From contig NMRA01000336.1 in the NCBI GenBank assembly GCA_002633005.1, forward strand, positions 366,301 to 430,300: DNA of 64,000 nt, read 5' to 3'. Of this stretch, positions 53,001-57,129 are shown piece after piece. Made by a program: the position numbers and the translations under genes. Source of the stretch: Phoronis australis (lineage: Eukaryota; Phoronida; Phoronidae). Position 1 is the stretch's first letter, and the number at the start of each line of letters is the position of its first letter. The notes below the pieces were generated by a model that saw only the letters and a program-made list of their open reading frames with translations, did no database searches and was not told the DNA's origin.

Positions 53001-55679
53001 AATCAACGAACCTTATTTTTGCTAAAAGTGACATGAAAAAAGGTTGCCTTCGCCTTTAACAAGCTGTTTATTGATACTGACAAGGTCCATAAATTGACTC
53101 GTAACCAAGTAAGTTACTCACGATCGCACTTAAACATAACCATTTTCTGTTTGATGATAACTTTGATGATCAGATTGACAGAGTGGCCATGAGTTCACCC
53201 CTGGGACCAGTGTTAGCTAATATTTTCATGTGCAATCTCGAGACTGAGGCTCTGGCTAGTTGTCCACCGTATTGTAAACCAAAATTTTATAATAGGTATG
53301 TAGACAATACTTTTGTTGTATTTCAATCCAAGAGCTCAGTGAACACTTTTCACTCAATCACATGAACAATATGCATCCGTCCATCAACTTCACCAGTGAA
53401 TCTGAGCACGAGTCGTGTTTACCTTTTCTAGATGTCTTGGTTAAACGTGAGAATAGCACCGTTGTTACATCTGTGTATCATAAGCCCAGTTTTTCTGGGC
53501 TTTATATTAAATTTGATAGTTTTGTACCGATCCAATACAAGAGAGGTCTAGTCAATTGCTTGTTACACCGTGCCTGGAGAATTTGTTCCACCAATTTAAG
53601 TTTTGATAGTGATGTAGCTAGGATTTTCCAGTTATTGTGTGCCAATGGTTACCCTCTGAATTTTTTGAATAGCTGTAAAAGGCACTTCCTTTCAAAAATG
53701 AATGAGGCAGATAAGGTGGCTAATATTGGACCCGAGAAAAAGAAAGTTTTCTTTTCCCTTGGTTACACCGGGCCTAGCAGTATAAAATTGAAACATCAAT
53801 TATCTCGCCTTATTCATTGCATAGACCCAGTCGTTGAACTGATAGTTGTTTTCAAACCTCTTCGGAAACTTTCCAGTATGCTATGTAAACTGAAGTCACC
53901 CATCCCTTTATTGAACAAAAGCAATGTTGTTTATAAGGTTGAATGTGACAACTGTAAGGAATTCTAAATCGGCCTCACACAGAGATGCCTCTGTGACAGG
54001 CTGAGAGAACATCACACCTCAGAGAAAAGCAACATATATAGGCTAGGCATTGTGTTAACAACAATCACCAAGCCAATTCAGTTAGTGTTATCTGCAGTGT
54101 AACTAATAAAGAATTACTGTACATTAAAGAGTCACTGGTCATTCAGAACCAGCATGCTAGTGATTCCCTGAACAACATGCAGAGCTCAGTGACCCTGCAA
54201 CTATGGTGATGACCAGCTACTGACTACTCTGTATCTCTCACTTCACTTCATGGATGTCACCTGAGATGTATGTTGGCACTAATGTTGTCCTATGTAAATA
54301 ACCTGATGAAGTCTAACGAATAGACAAAACCTTGATTTATCACGAACTTCTTCATTTGTGAGGCAATCGTCCGGTTTTTGAATTTGACTGGCCATTTTTA
54401 CACTGCGCACGCCAGCAGATACGACTTATCATACCACCTGCAGTGTTTAAAATGTCCAGTTACTGATTTTGGGAACTGAATGAAGGAGTGTTTGGTGAAA
54501 GTTTGATAACAGGAATATTTGTTGAAGTTGGAAGGAATTGCGGTCCCTGATTTTGAGAACCAGTTTCATCCACTGAATAACAGACCCGTTCATGGACTAC
54601 TATATCAGACCAGTGCTGGGATTAAAGACATCGACGGCCTCCTAAGGTGTCCCTCTATGCCCATAAAGTATTTATGAAAATGTGAGGTAGATGTTTTAGC
54701 TGGTGTGAGGCATAATTCGCCGAAAAGCTTCCCGCATATGAAGCACCTATAGGAGTACACCGTCTCTGCTGGGCCAGCTAGAGACGATGGTCACTGTCTA
54801 ACAGTAACAGAGAACTAGTAGTACAGTGGTGCACATATGCTGGCTGCCAAAATTCATACTTGAGTTAAATAAACAAAATACGTAGTCGTAATAATCGGTG
54901 AATGAATAATAAATACGTGTCTGAAGCCATTCACATCGTCACGTCTAACAACGGCATTTATCACCATTGTTTAGTTTTACGACTACTGAACCAACGGGAC
55001 CTAATTAATCAAAGCAAGTTGAAGTGCAAATTATCGCTTTAAATCGACTTACTTCCGACCGAGACTTTGTATGAAATGTCCCATTCATGCATCGGTTATG
55101 GTTGTTCATGATTAGTTCTCACTAAAGGTCAGAACCGTGGAAGAAATTGCAATTTTAAAGTGCTTCCTCACAAAAAAATAATAACATTCACAACCAACTT
55201 GATGCTGTTTGTAAGCTGATCTTTGATTGGCTAATCAAGAATATCGGAACGATAATGCCGGTGTTTTATGTCTCTTCATATATTTTACAATACAACATCT
55301 TGGTGTAATGGTGCTGCCGATGAAAGCAGGGTTACTATTAAAACTATCTGATTTCAATGTCTGTCCATTTCGTGTGCCAGTTCGAAATTATATGCAAAAA
55401 GTAACATTTTCTTACAATTCCCGCTGTCCAATCACGCACGTCTTTGCAAACTTCAGCGACAAAGATTTTTGTTTTGATTTAACAGCTGACATCATTCCGC
55501 GCGCACTTGAATTGTAGTTTTCGGTCAGCGTTATCATATGGGGGTTAGTTTTCTCATAAGCACAGGCTGTGGGGAATATTTAGACAGGGAAGTGTAGTAC
55601 ATACCGCCAGATGACACTGAAATGTTGCCTTCTCGTCGGACCGTGCAGCCCACGATGACGGACACTACACTGGCCATGC
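624..55679 (-). CDS. FBXL20: FBXL2/FBXL20-type F-box/LRR protein, spliced, 3' end off the window
   Basis: Spliced minus-strand gene. Coding segments in order: 55607-55679 (tentative), 38519-38570, 31327-31381, 26757-26926, 17563-17631, 15236-15331, 13137-13260, 11806-11880, 10986-11116, 5874-5934, 2833-2877, 624-680. All phases agree and give about 336 residues. An F-box (LPKELLLRIFSYLDVV) is followed by LRRs with the CxxLxxLxLxxCxxITDxxL pattern, in the order of vertebrate FBXL2/FBXL20. Known of the family: the F-box binds Skp1 in an SCF ubiquitin ligase, the LRRs bind the substrate, and FBXL2/20 end in a prenylation-type Cys box. That C-terminus, roughly 100 residues, lies beyond the left edge. 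This is probably a single co-orthologue of both vertebrate genes, so the symbol is approximate. Introns reach about 17 kb and are full of transposons. Residues visible at exon level look intact, so the gene appears functional. Confidence 0.9.
684..742. repeat. Terminus of the CACTAGGGG repeat family
   Basis: Matches 47808-47860 closely (AGAGCAAWGCGGAGCRTTGA core, then GAATGCACCACAAA or its variant). At 47.8 kb this sequence opens a long block of CACTAGGGG repeats. Here it stands alone beside exon 12. Confidence 0.65.
760..905 (-). pseudogene. Fragment of a THAP/TTAA (Kolobok-like) transposase
   Basis: The minus strand encodes a run with TVNQHASRFPNF, VVKAFTKLTNGL and NLPMARWQAA. The same segment, with different base substitutions, occurs on the plus strand at 50080-50240 downstream of a THAP domain (VTKAFAKLANGL, AAQNPSMASW). 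Two independently decayed copies that keep the same reading frame show this was coding. I cannot tell which part of the transposase it is. No ends were found. Confidence 0.6.
1560..2690. repeat. CACTAGGGG higher-order tandem repeat, copy 1
   Basis: The phrase GTTGAGGACCTTAGAAGATA occurs near 1580 and returns near 2006 (GTTGAGGACTTTTGAAGATA), a period of about 427 bp. Each unit is built of subunits carrying CACTAGGGG or CAGTAGGAGGC followed by an AGTAGTC / GTCCG phrase. A diverged unit continues at about 2520-2680. It ends near 2220 with GACGGTATAATGCGTTCACA, like the block ending at 49010. Confidence 0.7.
2833..2877 (-). CDS. FBXL20: FBXL20-like exon 11 (45 bp)
   Basis: Fifteen codons in phase 0, NCHNLERMDLEECVL, matching the family's NCHELEKMDLEECVQ. 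Acceptor is TTTTGCAG and donor GTATGT. It is too short to show as an ORF. Confidence 0.93.
3196..5801. mobile_element. TTAA-flanked DNA transposon, copy 1 (Kolobok-like, non-autonomous)
   Basis: TTAA at 3192-3195 and 5802-5805 flank the element. The left end reads AGAGTCAGTCC...AACACCAATAGG; the right end, read inward on the minus strand, is GAGTGACTTCATATAAAAAC then CAACAGG, an imperfect inverted repeat. A second copy in opposite orientation lies at 19825-21782. ORFs inside (for example 4072-4380) match nothing I recognise. The superfamily is inferred from the TTAA target and THAP relatives nearby. Confidence 0.7.
5874..5934 (-). CDS. FBXL20: FBXL20-like exon 10 (LRR)
   Basis: One base completes Arg, then TLEVASCSQLTDGGFQALAR, matching the family's LEVARCSQLTDVGFTTLAR. 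Acceptor is TTGTAG; the donor GTATAA is weaker than the others. It sits 73 bp from the end of a TTAA transposon. Confidence 0.9.
6830..8873. other. Unassigned intronic sequence
   Basis: Less AT-rich than its surroundings in places (7000-8200), with several 60-85 codon ORFs overlapping in different frames and none recognisable. No splice-bounded exon matching the FBXL gene lies here, as expected between exons 10 and 9. Confidence 0.4.
8874..10160 (+). mobile_element. piggyBac element, internally deleted
   Basis: TTAA at 8874-8877 and 10157-10160 flank ends reading CCCTATAGCGCC and, on the other strand, CCCTACAGAGCC: a piggyBac-type terminal inverted repeat with the superfamily's TTAA duplication. 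Inside are the N-terminal acidic region and the C-terminal cysteine-rich domain of a piggyBac transposase, with the catalytic middle absent. Non-coding AT-rich sequence fills 9613-10150. Confidence 0.9.
9131..9612 (+). pseudogene. piggyBac transposase, DDE core deleted
   Basis: ATG at 9131 opens about 113 codons: MATQRDRRKLSVN, then an acidic stretch (DEFESDSDSDDEDSIPLARL) typical of piggyBac N-termini. At 9470 there is a single N; the frame then shifts and 9475-9609 encodes the C-terminal zinc-binding domain (YFCSVCRVRMCPSPCFGRYH), ending at TAA 9610-9612. The roughly 400-residue DDE core is missing. Known of the family: the cysteine-rich domain binds the terminal repeats, so a product would lack catalysis. 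The lone N could hide a mis-assembled junction. Confidence 0.85.
10986..11116 (-). CDS. FBXL20: FBXL20-like exon 9 (LRR)
   Basis: Encodes SITDEAIHTISEYCHLLAHL, then NVASCTHLTDASLVSLGQGC and QEL, ending in a split Arg codon. Family equivalent is ITDEGLITICRGCHKL followed by GCSNITDAILNALGQNC. Acceptor is TATGTAG and donor GTAGGT. Confidence 0.93.
11806..11880 (-). CDS. FBXL20: FBXL20-like exon 8 (LRR)
   Basis: Twenty-five codons in phase 0, beginning ITDEGFTHLASNNPHLITLN and ending HSCT: one complete repeat. Acceptor is TTACAG and donor GTAAGT. Confidence 0.92.
12555..12845 (+). repeat. Dispersed repeat A, copy 1
   Basis: Matches 62050-62410 in the same orientation: CACGCGCTCGCT, TTAAGGAGGATTTCAGGTAA, CTGTATTTTTATTCAAG and TTTTCRCCCTGGG occur in order in both. 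No terminal repeats or ORF identified. Confidence 0.65.
13137..13260 (-). CDS. FBXL20: FBXL20-like exon 7 (LRR)
   Basis: Begins by completing a Ser codon, then DGCPHL, DISWCNISDNGLEALSHGC and FICKGCTQ, ending in phase 0. Family equivalent is EGCPLLEQLNISWCDQVTKD. Acceptor is TTGCAG and donor GTGAAT. Confidence 0.94.
13575..13680. repeat. Palindromic hairpin MITE
   Basis: CTCTACAGTCC...CCTTTATCAACGAATGGTGAA on the left is answered by TTCACTATTCGTTGATAAAG then GACTGTAGAG on the right, with about 25 bp between them. This is a near-perfect foldback of roughly 100 bp in intron 6. Confidence 0.65.
13700..15235. other. Intron 6, nothing recognised
   Basis: AT-rich intronic sequence; short ORFs only, none with recognisable motifs. 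Confidence 0.4.
15236..15331 (-). CDS. FBXL20: FBXL20-like exon 6 (LRR)
   Basis: Encodes TCTSLGRHCNKLHTLNLSSC, then HNITNIALKAL, ending in a split Ser codon. Family equivalent is TCTSLSKFCSKLRHLDLASC. Acceptor is TTTCAG and donor GTACGG. Confidence 0.93.
15332..17562. other. Intron 5, nothing recognised
   Basis: AT-rich sequence without terminal repeats or coding similarity that I can identify. Confidence 0.4.
17563..17631 (-). CDS. FBXL20: FBXL20-like exon 5 (LRR)
   Basis: Encodes TFSHQCRNIEYLNLSNCKKL with split codons at both ends (Lys in, Ile out), matching the family's TFAQNCRNIEHLNLNGCTK. Acceptor is TTTTAG and donor GTAAGT. Confidence 0.93.
17632..19820. other. Left part of intron 4, nothing recognised
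   Basis: AT-rich sequence; ORFs at 18993-19226 and 19300-19551 have no recognised motif. Confidence 0.4.
19825..21782. mobile_element. TTAA-flanked DNA transposon, copy 2 (inverted relative to copy 1)
   Basis: TTAA at 19821-19824 and 21783-21786. The left end GAGTGACTCCATATAAAAAC then CAACAGGTAGAGTCTATACC equals the reverse complement of 5801 and inward; the right part (21282-21782) equals the reverse complement of about 3196-3560. The middle is lost in an assembly gap. Confidence 0.75.
20715..21281. other. Assembly gap (567 N)
   Basis: Run of N inside transposon copy 2. Long translated frames of X across it are not genes. Confidence 0.99.
21900..24400 (-). pseudogene. Decayed copy of an uncharacterised multicopy invertebrate protein
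   Basis: Minus strand, several frames broken by shifts and stops, but conserved blocks in linear order: MITFDQLLWWKAQEII and SEMSFQRCIGYIL (24.2-24.4 kb); SSDLVIQQMLMKTIKSRGGL then IRGRG (23.6 kb); NMATGVTAETLVNAKNTREV (23.3-23.4 kb); DAQLLFQRL (23.15 kb); HVVDGGSLLHRILW (22.95 kb); LPFVPAIGGCDTSWLFGIAK (22.45 kb); GSDLDPLDWEW (22.1 kb); and a cysteine-rich tail CKTNCSSKRCTCKKLGLPC (21.95-22.0 kb). From memory, proteins with this block order (GGFHxxMSF, GGLTRGRG, DGGxLLHR, GCDTTS, CxC tail) are abundant in cnidarian, mollusc and amphioxus genomes, with no assigned function. A TAG stop breaks the block after GSDLDPLDWEW. No terminal repeats were found. Confidence 0.75.
24734..26063. mobile_element. 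Non-coding element with 32 bp perfect TIRs and TACTC arrays
   Basis: Both ends carry the same 32 bp inverted repeat beginning GGGCCCGGTCTCCAATCTCC. Inside each end, 150-250 bp is packed with TACTC/GAGTA words (ACTCATACTCATACTCGAG on the left; TCGAGTACACTCGAAAACTG on the right). The centre has no coding signature. The CAGGGCCC-like edge hints at hAT, but no 8 bp duplication is clear. Confidence 0.8.
26757..26926 (-). CDS. FBXL20: FBXL20-like exon 4 (end of F-box, first LRR)
   Basis: Starts in phase 0 with YWNILALDGSNWQ, then LFNFQTDVEG, VENISKRCGGFLKKLSLEGC and VNDGAL, ending in two bases of a Lys codon. Acceptor is TTTAG, donor GTATGT. This is the longest exon found. A 91-codon ORF over the same bases lies in another frame and is a shadow. 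Confidence 0.95.
27939..28336. mobile_element. pogo-family MITE
   Basis: The right end (GGGCTTATCTACGGAAAACC) and the sequence inside it (CAAATAAACGTCCATGGGCG) match the right end of the pogo-like element at 41672. The left end AAAATCCGTAGATGGGGCCC is a degenerate copy of the same terminus. TA follows the right end. Confidence 0.65.
28400..29860. other. Right part of intron 3, nothing recognised
   Basis: A plus-strand ORF at 29318-29653 (111 codons) and a minus ORF at 28487-28756 lack recognised motifs and splice context. I see no supported gene. Confidence 0.4.
29865..30085 (-). pseudogene. C-terminal fragment of a DNA-transposase-like protein (possibly pogo/jerky type)
   Basis: An open minus-strand frame of about 68 codons ends at TAA (29867-29865). 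It contains TVIEKSFRVMGIAPIVSGDI then NDWLLDFIDSNSDYEPDFER. The pattern of an aliphatic residue, KSFR and GI followed by an acidic tail resembles C-termini of pogo/jerky-type transposases. The frame is closed upstream by a stop. The assignment is inference; the ORF itself is clear. Confidence 0.4.
30240..31326. other. Intron 3 (adjacent to exon 3), nothing recognised
   Basis: AT-rich; no ORF of note and no terminal repeats found. Confidence 0.4.
31327..31381 (-). CDS. FBXL20: FBXL20-like exon 3 (F-box core)
   Basis: One base completes Arg, then IFSYLDVVTLCRCAQVSK, nearly identical to the family's IFSFLDVVTLCRCAQVS. Acceptor is TTGCAG and donor GTAAGT. This is the most conserved exon and the best anchor for the gene call. 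Confidence 0.95.
32100..34591 (+). mobile_element. Tx1/L1-like LINE, decayed
   Basis: Plus-strand reverse transcriptase pieces in order: an N-terminal part with ITEDELYEALKQSQNNKTPG (32.27 kb), TGQNIRLIQDIISYYTN and QIVLLDFKKAYGSLNW (32.6-32.7 kb), CVQNNGFTCGYFNV and LRQGDPL (32.8-32.9 kb), catalytic QYADDTILFI (YADD at 32980-32991), then LTIKGRIVITKAFALSKLIH (33.3 kb) and a C-terminal zinc-binding motif CPNCNLEQNTEHMFFLC (34.2 kb). Frameshifts and stops recur, so it is dead. The 3' end is cut at the TTAA of the foldback element (34592). Confidence 0.85.
33405..33854 (+). pseudogene. Tx1-like LINE ORF2 C-terminal segment
   Basis: The longest open piece of the LINE (149 codons): ASHEDGGLKVPDMTLI and LLVNWVKRLQ are typical of the region after the reverse transcriptase in Tx1-like ORF2. 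It follows a stop in the upstream frame and is closed by TGA at 33852-33854. Confidence 0.75.
35130..35509 (-). mobile_element. End of THAP/TTAA transposon family 1
   Basis: The right terminus, AAAAAAGGTTGCCGTCGCCT followed by TTAA (35510-35513), matches the element at 51779-53055. The minus strand carries the same leader and start codon (ATG 35254-35252) of the THAP reading frame. The other end is missing, replaced by the foldback arm. Confidence 0.75.
35881..36205 (+). pseudogene. THAP/TTAA transposon family 2, one end with THAP start
   Basis: TTAA (35877-35880) precedes AGGAGAATGCCACCC. Near 36045 an ATG opens MSLCCGAIIPACPN then a stop; further on LRKCLAVVKNEKYA resembles the end of a THAP zinc finger (LRKxWxxAVK). 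It aligns with the reverse complement of the MITE at 39525-39922. The opposite terminus was not found. Confidence 0.65.
37300..38518. other. Intron 2, nothing recognised
   Basis: An ORF of 123 codons at 37683-38054 has no recognisable motif and no splice context. The rest is AT-rich. Confidence 0.4.
38519..38570 (-). CDS. FBXL20: FBXL20-like exon 2 (start of F-box)
   Basis: Encodes EDDSPINRKLPKELLL plus two bases of an Arg codon, matching the family's INKKLPKELLLR. Donor is CG|GTAAGT. The acceptor used here is ATATCAG (exon start 38570). A second acceptor, TTTAAG, would start the exon at 38586 in phase 0 and add VSQIS, but would not join the candidate exon 1 in frame. Confidence 0.9.
39525..39922 (-). 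mobile_element. 398 bp MITE of THAP/TTAA family 2
   Basis: TTAA at 39521-39524 and 39923-39926. Ends AGGAGAGTGCCACCC and (reverse complement) AGGAGAATGCCACCC. The minus strand keeps the THAP leader, an ATG at 39757-39755 and the downstream LRKWLMVVKNEKYAV segment, with indels between. It is a short deletion derivative retaining only the 5' coding end. Confidence 0.8.
40254..41672 (+). mobile_element. pogo/Tigger-like transposon, decayed
   Basis: TA dinucleotides (40252-40253; 41673-41674) flank inverted ends CCGGGGTTTTCCGTAGATAA, identical on both sides for at least 24 bp. The plus strand encodes part of a DDE_1 domain: VLLMNAYRSHWTETV then IIPARMTGFLQPLDVSVNAP (40.87-41.01 kb), and further on MGYSMD near 41.23 kb. 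The expected catalytic Asp of the LxxDxxxxH block is Asn here. The N-terminal half is missing. Confidence 0.85.
41938..41975. repeat. Short minisatellite, three copies of CAGGTCACGTA
   Basis: TAGGTCACGTA, CAGGTCACGTA and CAGGTCACGTG follow each other directly. The last copy contains CACGTG. Confidence 0.8.
42000..43140. other. Intron 1, nothing recognised
   Basis: AT-rich sequence without recognised ORFs or terminal repeats. Confidence 0.4.
43191..43860. mobile_element. Two Penelope 3' ends, tail to tail, between 25 bp direct repeats
   Basis: 43570-43830 matches the Penelope tail at 54060-54320; 43290-43572 is the same tail in reverse. The two meet in a palindrome (TTCCTTATTAGGTTCTCTGC and its complement). 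GTTGGTTGCCAACTAACAWC then CAATA at 43191-43215 and 43836-43860 are direct repeats, as expected of a target-site duplication. Confidence 0.75.
43971..43997. repeat. Perfect hairpin TACTTGGCGGAA / TTCCGCCAAGTA
   Basis: Twelve-base arms around a 3-base loop, with weaker pairing outside (TCAAAGCA / TGCTTTGA). It lies 19 bp before the poly-T run. Confidence 0.85.
44016..44059. repeat. Poly-T run of at least 44 bases
   Basis: Homopolymer running into the assembly gap; its true length is unknown. It could be the poly-A tail of a minus-strand retroelement lost in the gap. Confidence 0.9.
44060..44885. other. Assembly gap (826 N)
   Basis: Run of N. Long X-filled frames over it are artefacts. Confidence 0.99.
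44886..45330. repeat. CACTAGGGG repeat, inverted copy
   Basis: Reverse orientation of the block at 47.8-49.0 kb: CACCTAGTGGCCATTTTTAC, CTCCTAGTGGCAGTTTTG and CCCCTAGTGGCAATTTTA recur about every 130-145 bp, separated by phrases such as ATTGTGAAAATTGGCATGTA. It probably extends into the gap. Confidence 0.75.
45331..46360. other. Intron 1, nothing recognised
   Basis: AT-rich; no supported feature. Confidence 0.4.
46365..46590 (+). repeat. Dispersed repeat B, copy 1
   Basis: Aligns with 58045-58300 in the same orientation: GTTGTAGAYCTTTTRGTAA, TTTTGTTTCTYTGAGGCG, CCTTTTTGCCCA and GAGCCCCCCT in order. Confidence 0.65.
46600..47630. other. Intron 1, nothing recognised
   Basis: AT-rich; no supported feature. 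Confidence 0.4.
47640..49265. repeat. About 83 bp minisatellite, split by a repeat block
   Basis: Units with GGTACGYCAGCCACATGGGC then TTCGATGTTKACCTAAAAA-type sequence occur twice at 47645-47790 and three times at 49024-49260. The CACTAGGGG block lies between the two halves. Confidence 0.7.
47805..49020. repeat. CACTAGGGG higher-order tandem repeat, copy 2
   Basis: Opens with AGAGCAAAGCGGAGCATTGA and closes with GACGGCATAATGCATTCACA. GTTGAGGACCTTTGAAGATA near 48362 returns as GTTGAGTACCTTTAAGTTAC near 48836, a period of about 475 bp. Each period holds three subunits, each with an AGTAGTC or CTAGTCAG phrase after CACTAGG or CTAGGAGGC. Confidence 0.75.
49343..50245 (+). mobile_element. THAP/TTAA (Kolobok-like) transposon family 1, truncated
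   Basis: The left end (GGGAAGGCAACCTTTTTTCATG region) matches the terminus of the element at 51779; its TTAA is no longer intact. An ATG at 49594 opens a broken THAP-domain frame, and a later transposase segment (VTKAFAKLANGL) lies at 50125-50220. The right terminus was not found. Confidence 0.7.
49594..49870 (+). pseudogene. THAP zinc-finger domain of a Kolobok-like transposase, frameshifted
   Basis: MPQGCCIPGCTHYRLTRTL is read from 49594; after a one-base shift the frame continues FPKDDAHRRTWLVHVK and LCTKHW. Together these give the C2CH layout of a THAP finger (CxxxC, then CxxH) with the FP and W residues characteristic of the domain. Known: THAP fingers bind DNA in P-element, Kolobok and related transposases. 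The shift lies between about 49640 and 49668. Confidence 0.75.
50955..51778 (+). pseudogene. Penelope ORF, N-terminal part
   Basis: Open plus-strand frame with NLTPVEYQALRSLSQRQDIT, IARPDKDNRNVIMDKTDYL and, near its end, APFMCSLHVCSLFTNVPVDE (the last matching reverse transcriptase motif A, SLDVxSLFTNVP, with His in place of the catalytic Asp). The middle part (about 51450-51610) looks out of frame. It continues after the inserted element at 53060. Confidence 0.8.
51779..53055. mobile_element. THAP/TTAA family 1 derivative with long inverted ends
   Basis: TTAA at 51775-51778 and 53056-53059. Ends AGACGAAGGCAACC and (reverse complement) AGGCGAAGGCAACC, with the inverted repeat extending about 60 bp nearly perfectly and weaker matching for some 300 bp. 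Both arms carry the leader and start of a THAP frame, at 52042 on plus (MPRCCCILGCTHYRLTYRG) and at 52826 on minus. The minus strand at 52172-52426 encodes a Ser/Glu-rich stretch (SGSEYEEDSSSSNEQIGEP), apparently transposase linker. Confidence 0.85.
53060..54205 (+). pseudogene. Penelope ORF, reverse transcriptase core to GIY-YIG
   Basis: Continues the frame left at 51778 (KLFIDTDKVHKLTRNQ), then after a shift FLFDDNFDDQIDRVAMSSPL and GPVLANIFM, motif C RYVDNTFVVF (near 53296; the family has YVDD, so the second catalytic Asp is Asn), another shift near 53355, then FLDVLVKRENSTVVTSVYHK and a thumb region. At 53940 the endonuclease begins, VYKVECDNCKEF, and a TAA replaces the Tyr of YIG (53965-53967), followed by IGLTQRCLCDRLREH. 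The frame can be followed to about 54205 (QNQHASDSLNNMQSS). Confidence 0.85.
54900..55600. other. Intron 1 next to candidate exon 1, nothing recognised
   Basis: An ORF of 96 codons at 55227-55517 has no known motif. No terminal repeats found. Confidence 0.4.
55607..55679 (-). CDS. FBXL20: FBXL20-like exon 1 (candidate, start codon)
   Basis: The minus strand reads ATG at 55679, then 24 codons beginning MASVVSVIV and one extra base, ending at a GTATGT donor. The extra G joins the TG at the alternative acceptor of exon 2 (38570) to make a Val codon, so the phase fits. Vertebrate N-termini are poorly conserved here, so there is no homology support. The intron would be 17 kb. If wrong, the true first exon is elsewhere upstream. 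Confidence 0.45.
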
Positions 55680-57129
55680 ATTCGCATATTCAAAGCATTT
55701 CACTAACTGTGGGGAATCCGGGAGCTAGGGCCCAATAAAATCCGGGAGCTAGGACCCAGTAAACAGCTGGGTAATTGTTTACAATATGACGACATTGACC
55801 TACACACAGGATTAGTTACTTATTGTGACAAAAGGTTGCTGGGAAGTTAGTTACTTATCAGGGCCGTAGGAAGCGGGGGCCCGGCAGGGGCGGGGGGAGG
55901 GCCCCCAAAAATTTTTCAGGCGTCAGGGTTAAACCGTGGCAACCGACATACGCGTGGGACGGGGACAGTCGAGAAAAGAAAGACAGCTAAATGCAGATAG
56001 GAGACAAAATTCAAGAGAACATTTAACAACTCTGTCTCAGTGCATGGTTTACCTTTGTTCGACGGAGGAACCGGGCCAGGAAAAACATGCACGTAATGAT
56101 CCATGCATATATTTCGAAAAATAGAAAAAAAAATTGTAAAACGAAGTTTTTGCGAAACGTGTTAATCTACTGGATTTTTTAATTCAATAAGTCAATGTTG
56201 CGACTGCAAAACCACATTTTTCCAGACGCCCTCTCTGGCAAGGGAGTACCGGAGACCACTGTTGCTTTTTTCTCGAATGTATATCACATGAGAAAATTGA
56301 TTATCTGACAGATATCATCAATTGCTGCACATTTCTTGATTTTTCAAAATTTAGATATTTTCATATTGAGGGGTCCCACCTTTGAAGAAGGCCATTGATG
56401 ACATTCAAGTGGCCATCTTTTCATGCCTTTGTTGACAAATTTTTAAGAGTCGACTCACGCAGAGAGGGCCCAAAGTTGAACTGTTTTATTGTGAAATCGT
56501 GCAACCGACTTTCATGTTAGCCTTTGATAATTAAGGTGTCCTATTTCAGACGGGACCCTCTCATGGTGGAGCAGTTCGGAAAAATGTCTCTTTGTCCTTG
56601 TATACATGTAGATACGACACTGCCTAGTTTTCACGAGGGAACTTGAGATTCCATATTCATCAAAAAAAAACAAAATATTCGTGCACAGCACTGAAGTATC
56701 AAAACATTCGACCCAAACAACCAAAAAATGTGAAAAAACAAGAGAGTTGACCAAAATCGAAAGGGTGGAATTTTGAAGAACTTGAAGACCGCTATTTGTT
56801 AATTACATAAAGGGACCATTTTCGATGGTTAGTTATAGAACAATGTCACTGTTTCCCATAGTATCACAAGAATAGTATCCCTTTTGAAAATGGTCACTAT
56901 GAGTTGTTGGTAAAGAATTCCAACATGTGGAAAACATTGTTGTCGAGGCTACCATTGGGGTGACCGTGTACATGTCGAACGAGTGTAATCAAATACTCGC
57001 AATGATGAACAAATATTTCAGCTTTTTCTGAGGTCAAGTTCTACTAGTGAACCGTTATAGGTACCTTGGAAATGAGCCAAAAATGCCCAATATCCCATTT
57101 TCCCCCGGTTATCCGTAAAAAATCTGCGA

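Larger units (their letters stand above)
50500..54830 (+). mobile_element. Penelope-like element with inverted terminal repeats, interrupted
   Basis: The left arm (about 50727-51062) and right arm (about 54296-54796) are inverted copies: CATCTCTAGCTGGCCCAGTA near 50731 pairs with TGGGCCAGCTAGAGACGATG near 54771, and ACAAATGAAGAAGTTCATGA near 51011 pairs with the right arm near 54350. Between them lie a Penelope reverse transcriptase and the start of a GIY-YIG endonuclease. A THAP-derived element sits at 51779-53055. Known of the family: Penelope elements carry flanking pLTRs, often inverted. The outer limits are approximate. Confidence 0.85.

Noticed and set aside
55227-55517. Plus-strand ORF of 96 codons near candidate exon 1
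   Set aside because: No domain, no splice signals consistent with a second gene, opposite strand to the host gene.
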